Positions 16,909-25,106 of a stretch of DNA of 64,000 nt are shown one piece after another (position 1 is the first letter of the stretch; every line of letters begins with the position of its first letter). The stretch comes from JANWKQ01 sp040376605. Its GTDB lineage: Bacteria > Bacteroidota > Bacteroidia > CAIKAF01. Location: contig JBEIQI010000001.1 of assembly GCA_040376605.1 (NCBI GenBank), positions 10,357-74,356 of the forward strand. Direction: 5' to 3'. Position numbers and translations under genes: made by a program. The notes beneath the pieces are model-generated. The model was given only the letters and a program-made list of their open reading frames with translations, was not told where the DNA came from and did no database searches.

Positions 16909-17682
16909 TTAATGGTCTGCTGTTTTCGATTTACTAAACAGGCTTTTTACTTTAACCGCAGGAACCCATAATTTGGATAAAACATATTTGCCTAAACCTT
17001 GGTTAGTAGATACATGCCATTCAGTGGTACGAGGGCTTTCTTTGGGTTGTTCATGCAAGGTATATGCATAGGCTGCTATAGATGTTCGGTACGAACCTTC
17101 AGGAAAATTAATTGGGTCATATCCATGCAAGGTATAACTACGACAATGCATAATTGCTAACCGATTAAATGGTACATCTACCTCGGTTTTTTTACCCGTA
17201 CGTTTATCTTCCAATCTTAATTCACCCCCATATTCTTTTTGCCAATCTTTGTTGATATACAATAATAAATTTAAATTCCTAAACCAGTTATGGTGTAAGG
17301 GGTGATAATTAAAATCTGCATGCATATCCAAAAAGCTTCCTTTACGACCCTGATGGATTCCACCACCATAAAACGCTGGATCAATAAAAACATCCTCATT
17401 GGTAAAATAGCAGAGCCATTTTTTAAATCTATCGCTGGTAAGATCTTGATAGAGTTCTTCAAATACTCCTCCTAATTCTTTATAGTGAGATTTTTCGTAT
17501 TTGTTTTTAGCAAAAACATAATCAGCACTGGGGGTATTAATTTGTGGTATGGAATGGTATAGTTCTAATAATTTTTCGGGTTCACATAAACCATCAATAC
17601 CAATATGAGGAAAGGGCTGAGCCGATAAAAAATCTTCTCTAAATTTTTCCTGGTTAGCTTCTAAATAATCAAAACGTATCAA
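16909..17682 (-). CDS. 2-oxoglutarate/Fe(II)-dependent oxygenase
   Basis: 257 residues. FLDMHADFNYHP supplies the H-x-D iron ligands, and YTLHGYDPINFPEGSYRTSIAAY supplies the distal His and the 2OG-binding Arg, the spacing seen in prolyl-4-hydroxylase-like enzymes (2OG-FeII_Oxy_3). NLLLYINKDWQKEYGGELRL is the conserved strand between them. Cytoplasmic, stand-alone gene with no partner. Such proteins hydroxylate protein, sugar or nucleotide-linked substrates; the substrate is unknown. Confidence 0.85.
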   Translation of the reverse strand: MIRFDYLEANQEKFREDFLSAQPFPHIGIDGLCEPEKLLELYHSIPQINTPSADYVFAKNKYEKSHYKELGGVFEELYQDLTSDRFKKWLCYFTNEDVFIDPAFYGGGIHQGRKGSFLDMHADFNYHPLHHNWFRNLNLLLYINKDWQKEYGGELRLEDKRTGKKTEVDVPFNRLAIMHCRSYTLHGYDPINFPEGSYRTSIAAYAYTLHEQPKESPRTTEWHVSTNQGLGKYVLSKLWVPAVKVKSLFSKSKTADH

Positions 17683-17904
17683 ATCATAAATATTTTAGGA
17701 AATCAAAAATCCAATAAATTTTACCAATAAAAGATGATTTTTATCAGGCTTTAGCAAGGTTAAATCACTACTTACTGGCTTTGATATTAATTTTTTTGAG
17801 TTAATCTCTGAGAATTGATTAAGGGTTATGTCTATTTACTGAACTCCATTAATTTTAGTATGTTTAGTCTCAATATTTAAGTTAATTACCATTCTATAAA
17901 TTCA

Positions 17905-18705
17905 ATGATGATGCAATTAATTTCTCTTTTAAGTTTTAATGAGATTAGTACCACCACCATAACCATTATCCTATTTGTTTTGCTCACTCTTCTCTATTTT
18001 GCTGGGTTTAAGCTAAAACGATGGTTTATAAAACGAGGCACGGTGGAAGAAAATAGCGGATTGGGTATTGTAGAAGGAGCCTTGCTTAGTTTGTTTGGTT
18101 TATTTATTGGTTTTACATTTAGCATGGCTTCTTCTAGATTCGATCATCGACGCGAAACTATTATTGCGGAAGCCAATAATATTGGTACGGCTATTTTGAG
18201 GACAGATCTTTATCCGGATAGTGCCAGAACTGAAATAAGATCACATTTAAAATTATATTTAGAATATAGGATTGCCTATTATGATGCTGTCGTTGATGAA
18301 TCACTAATTAAGGCTTCGCTGGAGGGGGCTAATAAGGAGTCAGGAATTATTTGGAACATCATTACTTCCCTAGGTAAAAATCCAGAAAATAGAGAGGCCA
18401 CATTATTAATGGTTCCTGCTTTAAATGAAATGATTGATATAGTCACCACTCGTGAATCTGCCAAAAATGGCAGGGTTCCCACCTCTGTACTCTGGGTGTT
18501 AATTGTTTTGAGTTTATGCTCTAGCTTTATTGCTGGATATGGTACCCGAGGTAAAAGTATTAACTATGTAGTGAGCTTGTTTTTTATCGTTATGATTACC
18601 AGTTCTATTTATCTCATCATTGATTTAGATCGACCACGAAGAGGTTTGATTAATACGGATGATGCGAATAATAAAATTATTGAGTTAAGGGAAATGTTTA
18701 AATAA
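17905..18705 (+). CDS. DUF4239 / bestrophin-like membrane protein
   Basis: 266 residues. Two N-terminal membrane segments, then GLLSLFGLFIGFTFSMA-type helix with RFDHRRETIIAEANNIGTAIL, a soluble helical region, and two C-terminal membrane helices ending IDLDRPRRGLI. That arrangement is typical of DUF4239, whose fold has been compared with bestrophin anion channels. Convergent with, and 8 bp from, the channel-like gene on the minus strand. Transport function is inference. Confidence 0.72.
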   Translation: MMMQLISLLSFNEISTTTITIILFVLLTLLYFAGFKLKRWFIKRGTVEENSGLGIVEGALLSLFGLFIGFTFSMASSRFDHRRETIIAEANNIGTAILRTDLYPDSARTEIRSHLKLYLEYRIAYYDAVVDESLIKASLEGANKESGIIWNIITSLGKNPENREATLLMVPALNEMIDIVTTRESAKNGRVPTSVLWVLIVLSLCSSFIAGYGTRGKSINYVVSLFFIVMITSSIYLIIDLDRPRRGLINTDDANNKIIELREMFK

Positions 18706-18713
18706 AAACCCTA

Positions 18714-19425
18714 CTATGCTCTGGAGAGAAGTCTTCCAATAATCATTACCTCGAATAAGTGAGTAAAAATAGATTCGATGGCCATGCTATTTCTAACAAA
18801 AGGAGCAAATGTACCCTCTGGAGGGTCCATAGATGCTACCACATATCCGCTATGGATATAACAGGTATTATAGAGTTTTGAAATGTTAGCATCCGAAACA
18901 ACAGAGTTAGGGAACACGATGCCCATTACCGCATAAATAAAGGTAAATAGGATGATAATAAGCAGAAATATATTTGCGGCCCCCAGCAATGCATCTTTAA
19001 TCTTTAAGCGTTCACCAAATACATCTGTTACGGCTTCGTAAAAACTGGTAAAGATCATAATTAAGGTTACGGTAGTAGAAAATCCCAGAATAACACGGTA
19101 TGTTTGGAAATTGGTTTTTTCTAATCCACTTATAGTGGCAATAAATATTACAACTGTGGCAACTGTTAATGCGGTAGCTAATACATAAAAATACCAACGT
19201 CGATTAATAAAATGATAAAAGGAAAAATAATGACACCGTGGTTAAGGACAATGAGAAAAAAAGATCCATAAACGCAGCGGTGGTTTCGCTGATTAGGTAA
19301 TTACCAGTACGAGCAGCGGGTACAATAAAAACATTGGAAAATAAACTGAGTGATTGACATACCAACAGCCAAATATATAAAGGTACGCGACGCTGATCTA
19401 TTTTGGGATGTGTACTAGAGGCCAT
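18714..19425 (-). pseudogene. Six-helix ion-channel-like membrane protein, disrupted by a +1 frameshift
   Basis: Two minus-strand frames join into one sensible protein if one base is removed from the T5 run at 19223-19227 (minus-strand view). Removal gives 711 nt, that is 236 residues from the ATG at 19425. The product has about six membrane helices; the last two resemble S5-pore-S6 of Ion_trans_2 channels: LLIIILFTFIYAVMGIVF, then a re-entrant-like stretch LYNTCYIHSGYV, then ESIFTHLFEVMIIGRLLS. The filter TVGYGD is replaced by a non-canonical HSGYVV. Without correction the reading frames are 83 residues (from an upstream ATG at 19455) and 114 residues. Assembly error and true lesion are both possible. 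Confidence 0.65.
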
Positions 19426-19477
19426 GAATAAAAATTGATAGTTAAAGATATACATTTATTCGAATTTGCACTTGGTT

Positions 19478-19568
19478 GAAGCGGTAACACCCTGCAAGCT
19501 TAAAGTTGCACTCCTTTGGCGTCTAGAGCCAAGGATGAGCTCTTTACTCGGTTAGTAGCCGGCTTTTA
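19478..19568. repeat. Imperfect palindrome / structured intergenic element (hairpin 3)
   Basis: CTCCTTTGGC (19511-19520) pairs with GCCAAGGATGAG (19528-19539) around GTCTAGA; TAAAG (19501) pairs with CTTTA (19542); the outer GAAGCGG-TAAC and GTTAGTAGCCGGCTTTT arms pair partly. Smaller and less regular than hairpins 1 and 2. The complement of its tip (ACGCCAAAGGAG) is only loosely similar to theirs. Confidence 0.4.
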
Positions 19569-19632
19569 GTAAAGGCTGTTTTTTGTAAACCAGGTAACAC
19601 AGTCTTCCCCAATTTATTTGGTACTGTTTTTG

Positions 19633-19640
19633 TACCTTTG
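19633..19640 (+). promoter_or_regulatory. -7 promoter element (TACCTTTG)
   Basis: Perfect TAnnTTTG, 20 bp before the ATG at 19661. Confidence 0.5.
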
Positions 19641-19660
19641 GGGTATACGAAACTTATAAC

Positions 19661-20323
19661 ATGAAAAAAGCCCTATTTATTTTTGTTCTAATTTGCGCTA
19701 CCGCCGCAAAAAGTTTTGCCCAAATGCCTCGTCATGAAATTGGGATTGAAGCTGGACCTAGTTATACCAATATGTTTGGTACTGATTTTTTAAAATTAGA
19801 AAGCGGTAGAGTAGGTTTTTTAACCGGTCTGACCTATCAATATAACTTCCCCAAATTTTTCAGTATCAGAACTGGTTTTGCCATTGAACAGAAAGGGGCA
19901 TACAATACATTAGATTATACTGATACTTCGGGTAATGTATATGGATCCGGAAGTTATGTACGAAATATCAATTATTTTTCGTTGCCCGTATTAATGCGTT
20001 TTAGTTTTGGTAAAAAGGCAAAGTTCTTTGTAAATGCCGGCGGCTATATGGGATTTATTTTTGATTCGAATGTTCGTTTGGTAGATCCAAATGGGATTGT
20101 TACGGTACAAGGGTTTGATTTAAATAGATTTGAAGTGGGCGCAACCTTGGGAATTGGAGGCATGTTTACGATTTTAAAACGATTGAATCTATCTCTTGAA
20201 GTAAGGGATAACCTAGGGTTATATAATTTAGGAAAAGGTGGAAACTTGGGAAGCGGTGACGCTATGACCAACTCGTTATATGGCTTGGTTGGGGTAAGTT
20301 ATAATATTGGTTTAAGAAAATAA
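19661..20323 (+). CDS. Outer-membrane beta-barrel protein, PorT/OMP_b-brl_2-like
   Basis: 220 residues with a signal peptide ending KSFAQ. The mature part starts HEIGIEAGPSYTNMFG and continues with amphipathic strands: FLTGLTYQYNF, FSIRTGFAIEQKGAY, YFSLPVLMRFSFG, FFVNAGGYMGF, and the last strand GLVGVSYNIGLRK. This is the common Bacteroidota porin-family small barrel (PF13568 type). It has its own promoter element and a terminator 22 bp after the stop, so it is monocistronic. Ligand unknown. Confidence 0.82.
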   Translation: MKKALFIFVLICATAAKSFAQMPRHEIGIEAGPSYTNMFGTDFLKLESGRVGFLTGLTYQYNFPKFFSIRTGFAIEQKGAYNTLDYTDTSGNVYGSGSYVRNINYFSLPVLMRFSFGKKAKFFVNAGGYMGFIFDSNVRLVDPNGIVTVQGFDLNRFEVGATLGIGGMFTILKRLNLSLEVRDNLGLYNLGKGGNLGSGDAMTNSLYGLVGVSYNIGLRK

Positions 20324-20344
20324 TTGATAAAATTAATTTTACAT

Positions 20345-20374
20345 AGCCTATCCATTTTATGGGTAGGCTTTTTT
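20345..20374 (+). terminator. Intrinsic terminator
   Basis: AGCCTATCC / GGGTAGGCT stem with a 7-nt loop and a following T6 tract, just after the barrel gene. Confidence 0.85.
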
Positions 20375-20522
20375 ATTGTTACTTTAAATTTTGGAGTCCA
20401 AATGCATTTTTTATTAAGTTATTTGTTATTGCACCCTTTAAGAAATTTGAGGATACGAAGTTGTCTGCAATAAATTATATTAGTTTTGATTAAATTACAA
20501 GTTTTAGAATATTTGTTATACG

Positions 20523-21113
20523 ATGAATGTTGCAAATAACTTTACCACTTTTAAAAACTGGCTTACTCAAGTTTCTTTTTTGAAACCTGAGGATTGTGAT
20601 ATTTTTGAACCTTTCTTAATTACCCAAAAATTTGAAGAGAAGGAGTTTTTTAATACAGAGGGAAAGGTCTGCAAGGAAATTGGATTTATTAATTCGGGGG
20701 CATTTAGAACATTTTATTTGGTTGATGGTAAAGAAATAAATACTCAGTTTTGTTTCGAAAATCAATTTATAGTGGATTATGATAGTTTCTTAAATAATAA
20801 GCCAAGTAGATATTTTATTCAGGCATTGGAGCCAACAGAAATTGTAAGTTTTAATTTGGCTGCACTGCAGAGTGCTTATGAACAATCTCAGAACTGGGAA
20901 AGATTGGGGAGAGTGATGGCGGAGCAATCTTTTACTTACACTACACAGCGTGTAGAAAGTTTTATGTTTCTTGATGGTGAGCAGCGATATCTTCAATTAG
21001 TTAAAAATGAACCTGAAATATTTAATAGGGTTCCACTTTATCATATAGCATCCTACATTGGTTTGGAAAGGGAAAGCTTGAGTCGATTGAGAAAAAAAAT
21101 TGCCGGTAAATAA
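20523..21113 (+). CDS. Crp/Fnr-type transcriptional regulator
   Basis: 196 residues. The N-terminal two-thirds is a cyclic-nucleotide-binding-like beta roll (FEEKEFFNTEGKVCKEIGFINSGAFRTF, then KEINTQFCFENQFIVDY), lacking the conserved Arg phosphate cassette of CAP. The C-terminus has VPLYHIASYIGLERESLSRLRKKI, a helix-turn-helix matching the common Bacteroidota Crp-like group. It precedes, by 61 bp on the same strand, the flavodoxin-fold oxidoreductase gene, which it may control. Effector unknown. Confidence 0.82.
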   Translation: MNVANNFTTFKNWLTQVSFLKPEDCDIFEPFLITQKFEEKEFFNTEGKVCKEIGFINSGAFRTFYLVDGKEINTQFCFENQFIVDYDSFLNNKPSRYFIQALEPTEIVSFNLAALQSAYEQSQNWERLGRVMAEQSFTYTTQRVESFMFLDGEQRYLQLVKNEPEIFNRVPLYHIASYIGLERESLSRLRKKIAGK

Positions 21114-21174
21114 CGAATGTAACATTTGTTAATTTTAAAGTGTTTGGGCATGTTCATCTTTGTACCATAAAACA

Positions 21175-21759
21175 ATGAACATGAAAAACATATTGATTAT
21201 TAACGGTCACCCAAATACCAATAGCTTTAATGCATCATTGGTGAATGCCTACAAAACTGGTTCAATTAAAGCAGGGGCTCAAGTAAAGGAAATTGTAATA
21301 GCAGATTTAAAATTCAATCCAAATTTGGCGCATGGTTATCAAAAGAGGACAGAACTCGAACCTGATCTATTAGAAAGTTGGAGCAAAATTCAATGGGCAA
21401 ATCATTTGGTTTGGGTACATCCTGTTTGGTGGGGCGGATTGCCAGCAATTACAAAAGGATTTATTGATCGTGTTTTTCTGCCAGGGTTTGCTTTTTCTTA
21501 TAAGGAAAACTCAGTTTGGTGGGAGAAACATTTAACCAATAAAACGGCTCATATTATCACTACATTGGATCAACCCAGCTGGTATTATCGGATGGCTTAT
21601 GGCAGGCCTAGCGTAAACCAACTTAAAAAATCAACTCTAGAATTTTGTGGAGTAAAGCCAGTGAAAGTTACCTATATTGGTCCAATTAGAAATTCTAAGG
21701 AGAATTTTAGAATTCAGAAAATAGCTCAAGTAGAAAAACTCGGCCTATTGCTTAAATAA
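21175..21759 (+). CDS. Flavodoxin-fold NAD(P)H:quinone oxidoreductase
   Basis: 194 residues from the ATG at 21175; a TTG five codons earlier is less likely. It opens ILIINGHPNTNSFNASL, the FMN/FAD phosphate loop of the KefF/NQO1-like family, and contains VWVHPVWWGGLPAITKGFIDRV, the flavin/dimer motif, plus GFAFSY. Such enzymes reduce quinones or act as redox regulators by hydride transfer. The neighbouring Crp-like regulator suggests stress-responsive control (inference). The stop directly abuts the stop of the convergent aldehyde dehydrogenase gene. Confidence 0.85.
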   Translation: MNMKNILIINGHPNTNSFNASLVNAYKTGSIKAGAQVKEIVIADLKFNPNLAHGYQKRTELEPDLLESWSKIQWANHLVWVHPVWWGGLPAITKGFIDRVFLPGFAFSYKENSVWWEKHLTNKTAHIITTLDQPSWYYRMAYGRPSVNQLKKSTLEFCGVKPVKVTYIGPIRNSKENFRIQKIAQVEKLGLLLK

Positions 21760-23124
21760 CTATTTTCTAAGTTGGTAAGATTTCGGTTTTGTAAATGCCC
21801 TTATGCCTGCATGTGATAAGGTAGACCCAAATCCTGAATGATTTCTGCCGCTCCATGGAACAGGAGCACTTACCCTGTCACAACAATTCCAATAACCGGT
21901 TCCGCTGTCAATTTGTGATAATATTTTTTCAGCTCGATCCCAGGTTTTTGAATAAACTGCAGCGGTAAGCCCGTATTCTGTATCTTGCATAAGTTTCAAG
22001 GCTTCATCGTCATCCTTTACTTTCATAATACCGATTACCGGGCCAAAACTTTCTTCTACCATAATGTCCATCTCATGATTTACATCCACCAAAACAGTGG
22101 GCTCAAATCCATATCCTTTGCCTTCGATTACTTCACCACCAACTAATATATTTGCGCCTTTTTCTATTGCATCTTGCACTTGGTTGTAAATCACTTCTAC
22201 TTGAGGTTCTCTGGCCACCACGGTAATATATACCCCATCTTCAGTAGGTAAACCAACCTTCCACGATTTTACTTCTGTTACAAATGCATTGATAAAATCA
22301 TCGTAGATTTTTTCGTGAACATAAATTCTTTCAACAGCACAACAGCTTTGTCCGTTATTATAGAATGCCCCATCTGCTATTCCTGCTGCTGCTGCCGAAA
22401 TATTTTCTATATCATCTGCTACATAAACAGGATCTTTGCCGCCTAATTCCAATTGACAAGGCACCATTTTATGAGCTACTTTTTCGTAAATTATTTGTCC
22501 TGTTTTGTAAGAGCCCGTAAAGAAATATCCATTAAATGGCATATCCAATAATATACTTCCCACCTCGCCGGTTCCAATAGCTACTTTAAAAATATCATCT
22601 GGCACACCGGCTTTTATGAGTAGCTTTTCAATTTCTATTCCGGTTAAACTGGAATATTCGGATGGCTTGTACAGCACCGCATTGCCTGCCAATAATGCTG
22701 GTACAAATACATTCACTCCTACATTATAAGGGAAATTCCATGCCGAAATATTACAAATAACTCCCAATGGTTCGTAAACAATTTTTTCCGTTAAACCGTT
22801 GGTTTCCGTCATGATTTCTTCCGACAAATATTTCTCGGCATTTTCGGTTAACCAAACAACCCGATTACTTGCTCCATTTATTTCGTTTCGGGATTGTTGC
22901 AGAGGCTTTCCCACTTCGGAGGTGAGTATCGCGGCTAAACTTTCAACATTTTCCTTCAACAATGTTGCAAATTTTGATAGAATGGAAATTCGTTCTTTTA
23001 ATGGAACTGCTTGCCAATTGGGCTGCGACTCTATTAATGTATTGTATTTATCTATAATGGTATCTTCATTGTCTTCTGCAATGGTAATGATTATTTCTTC
23101 TGTGGCAGGATTAATAATGTCCAT
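21760..23124 (-). CDS. NAD(P)-dependent aldehyde dehydrogenase
   Basis: 454 residues. Catalytic Glu is E226 in LELGGKDP and the nucleophile is C261 in NNGQSCCAVERI; PWSGRNHSGFG lies near the C-terminus. It oxidises an aldehyde to the acid. It is the last gene of a five-gene minus-strand cluster; in the proposed gamma-glutamylation route it would oxidise the gamma-glutamyl-aminoaldehyde to the gamma-glutamyl amino acid. It starts 5 bp after the gamma-glutamyl hydrolase gene stop. Assignment to an ALDH is certain; the substrate is inference. Confidence 0.92.
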   Translation of the reverse strand: MDIINPATEEIIITIAEDNEDTIIDKYNTLIESQPNWQAVPLKERISILSKFATLLKENVESLAAILTSEVGKPLQQSRNEINGASNRVVWLTENAEKYLSEEIMTETNGLTEKIVYEPLGVICNISAWNFPYNVGVNVFVPALLAGNAVLYKPSEYSSLTGIEIEKLLIKAGVPDDIFKVAIGTGEVGSILLDMPFNGYFFTGSYKTGQIIYEKVAHKMVPCQLELGGKDPVYVADDIENISAAAAGIADGAFYNNGQSCCAVERIYVHEKIYDDFINAFVTEVKSWKVGLPTEDGVYITVVAREPQVEVIYNQVQDAIEKGANILVGGEVIEGKGYGFEPTVLVDVNHEMDIMVEESFGPVIGIMKVKDDDEALKLMQDTEYGLTAAVYSKTWDRAEKILSQIDSGTGYWNCCDRVSAPVPWSGRNHSGFGSTLSHAGIRAFTKPKSYQLRK

Positions 23125-23129
23125 AATAT

Positions 23130-23831
23130 TTACTTGGGTTTAATTGATGATAAAAATGCTTCTCGTATATTTTGAGAAAATGACAACATCGTTTTGTTAA
23201 CCTTTAATCTTTCAGGATGCCATTGTACACATAATAAAAATGGTTTGCCTTCTTTAATTTTATATTCTGTTGCTTCGGCAACATCATCTTTGGATACGGC
23301 TGATACCATTAAATCATCAGCAATAGTGCCCAACCCCTGATGATGGGCTGAATTCACTTCGCCGTTTTCTGTTTCAGAAATCTGATATAGGAGGCTTTCA
23401 CGATCTACAAAAATTTCATGCACCCCATCATCAAATTCGTTTGCCTTCCGATGATTTTGACGACCAGCCTCTTCCAAATCCTGAATTAGGTTTCCTCCTA
23501 AAGCAATATTCACTAATTGCATGCCTCGGCAAATGGCCAAAACCGGAATGTGATGGCTGCATGCATATTCAAAAACTTTAATTTCGAAAATGTCTCTTGC
23601 CTCATTAAATATTTCTGGGCCTAATGGATATTCGTATCTACTGTTATTATAAAATTTAGGATGAGTATCAATACCTCCACTTAAAACGATAGCATCACAT
23701 TTACTTAAATCCTCTAAATTATTTTCGGTATAGGATAAGGTGATAATTTTAATACCATCATCATTTCCCTGAATCCATGGGGCATAGAGATGGAACTTTG
23801 AATCGGATTGTGTAATGCCTATTATTTTCAT
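23130..23831 (-). CDS. Gamma-glutamyl hydrolase, PuuD-like class I amidotransferase
   Basis: 233 residues. Cys nucleophile C101 in LAICRGMQLVNIALGG, and the His/Glu pair in VQWHPE complete the class I glutamine-amidotransferase triad. SGGIDTHPKFY and SAHHQGLG match PuuD-type gamma-glutamyl-GABA hydrolases. It would release glutamate from a gamma-glutamylated product. It lies between the iron alcohol dehydrogenase and the aldehyde dehydrogenase, a position that fits the final step of the proposed route. Cytoplasmic. Confidence 0.88.
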   Translation of the reverse strand: MKIIGITQSDSKFHLYAPWIQGNDDGIKIITLSYTENNLEDLSKCDAIVLSGGIDTHPKFYNNSRYEYPLGPEIFNEARDIFEIKVFEYACSHHIPVLAICRGMQLVNIALGGNLIQDLEEAGRQNHRKANEFDDGVHEIFVDRESLLYQISETENGEVNSAHHQGLGTIADDLMVSAVSKDDVAEATEYKIKEGKPFLLCVQWHPERLKVNKTMLSFSQNIREAFLSSIKPK

Positions 23832-23845
23832 GCTAATTAATTATT

Positions 23846-24994
23846 TTATAAAGCCTCGGCATAAAGGGTTCTGAATTCATCCCTAGAAACAGGTTTTGGA
23901 TTATTCGGATGTGCAAAATCTGCAAATGCCAAATCGGCTAAGGTGTCCAAATGTTCTTCCTTCACTTGGATATCTCTTAAATGATGTGGAATACCAATAC
24001 TAGAATTTAAATCAAATAGATATTTAACCACTGCTTCACCGGTAAGTTCTTTAAGATTGAGTGTTTGTGCAATCCTGTGAAAGCGATCTTCGAATCCGGC
24101 TATATTAAATTTCATTCCATATGGAATATTAACGGCATTGGCTAAACCATGATGTGTATCTAATAAGGAGGAAAGTGGATGAGCTAATGAATGAACTACT
24201 CCTAAACCTTTTTGAAATGCAATAGCACCCATCATAGAGGCCAATAACATTTCAGCCCTGGATTCTACGTCCGGATTTTTAACTGCCTTTTCTAAAGAAA
24301 CAGAAACTAATCGAATTCCTTCTAATGCAATTCCATCGCAAATAGGATGATAATTTTTTGCCAAGAATGCTTCCATGTTATGAGTTAATGCATCCATACC
24401 GGTCGCAGCCGTTATAAATGCAGGAAGTTCCATGGTAAGCATCGGATCTGCAAAAACAATTTTGGCGAGTAGTTTTGGCGAGAATAAAATTTTTTTTTGA
24501 TGCGTTTCGTCATCTGCAATTATTGCTGATCGGCCCACTTCAGAGCCTGTTCCAGCTGTTGTGGGTACGGTAATAAAATGAGGTACATCATTGGTAACAT
24601 AAATATCGCCTCCCACTAAATCATCGTATTTAAAAAGAGCTTCTCTATGGTTAACTTGCAAAACAATGGCCCTTGCAACATCTAATGCTGCTCCTCCACC
24701 AATGCCAATAATACAATCTCTGTGGGTTGCATCCCAATGTTCGGTTCCTTTATAAACATCTGATTTTACAGGGTTTTTATGGATACTGGAAAAAACCTCT
24801 ACTGAAATTCCTGCATTTTTTAAATCCGATACAATGGTCTTAAAAAAACTCAAATCGGCAATAACCGGATCTGTTACAATCAGTGGTTTATTAAGTTGAT
24901 TATTTTTTAAATAAGGGGCTAGTTCTTTTATAGCACCGGCACCAAATCGTATGATGGTGGGGAAGTTAAATTGAGAAATTTTCGTAAAGTCCAT
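23846..24994 (-). CDS. Iron-containing alcohol dehydrogenase
   Basis: 382 residues, normal length for group III ADHs. GIGGGAALDVARAI binds NAD, PTTAGTGSEVGR follows, and the metal-site histidines lie in DALTHNMEAFLAKNYHP and VHSLAHPLSSLLDTHHGLANA. In canonical putrescine (Puu) clusters the second step is an FAD amine oxidase (PuuB); here this dehydrogenase takes its place, pointing to a hydroxyl-bearing amine. A perfect TAnnTTTG element 20 bp upstream suggests a second promoter for the three distal genes. Confidence 0.93.
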   Translation of the reverse strand: MDFTKISQFNFPTIIRFGAGAIKELAPYLKNNQLNKPLIVTDPVIADLSFFKTIVSDLKNAGISVEVFSSIHKNPVKSDVYKGTEHWDATHRDCIIGIGGGAALDVARAIVLQVNHREALFKYDDLVGGDIYVTNDVPHFITVPTTAGTGSEVGRSAIIADDETHQKKILFSPKLLAKIVFADPMLTMELPAFITAATGMDALTHNMEAFLAKNYHPICDGIALEGIRLVSVSLEKAVKNPDVESRAEMLLASMMGAIAFQKGLGVVHSLAHPLSSLLDTHHGLANAVNIPYGMKFNIAGFEDRFHRIAQTLNLKELTGEAVVKYLFDLNSSIGIPHHLRDIQVKEEHLDTLADLAFADFAHPNNPKPVSRDEFRTLYAEAL

Positions 24995-25013
24995 GGAGTC
25001 TTGGTATAGGTTG

Positions 25014-25021
25014 CAAAATTA
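25014..25021 (-). promoter_or_regulatory. -7 promoter element (minus strand) before the iron alcohol dehydrogenase
   Basis: CAAAATTA on the plus strand equals TAATTTTG on the minus strand, a perfect TAnnTTTG match. Confidence 0.45.
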
Positions 25022-25106
25022 GGAAAAAGAGTGGAATAATCTTGGTGCATTACAACGGTAGATTCCGGCGAAGGCAGCTAGCTCTATTGCGAAATGGCCA
25101 TATAAA

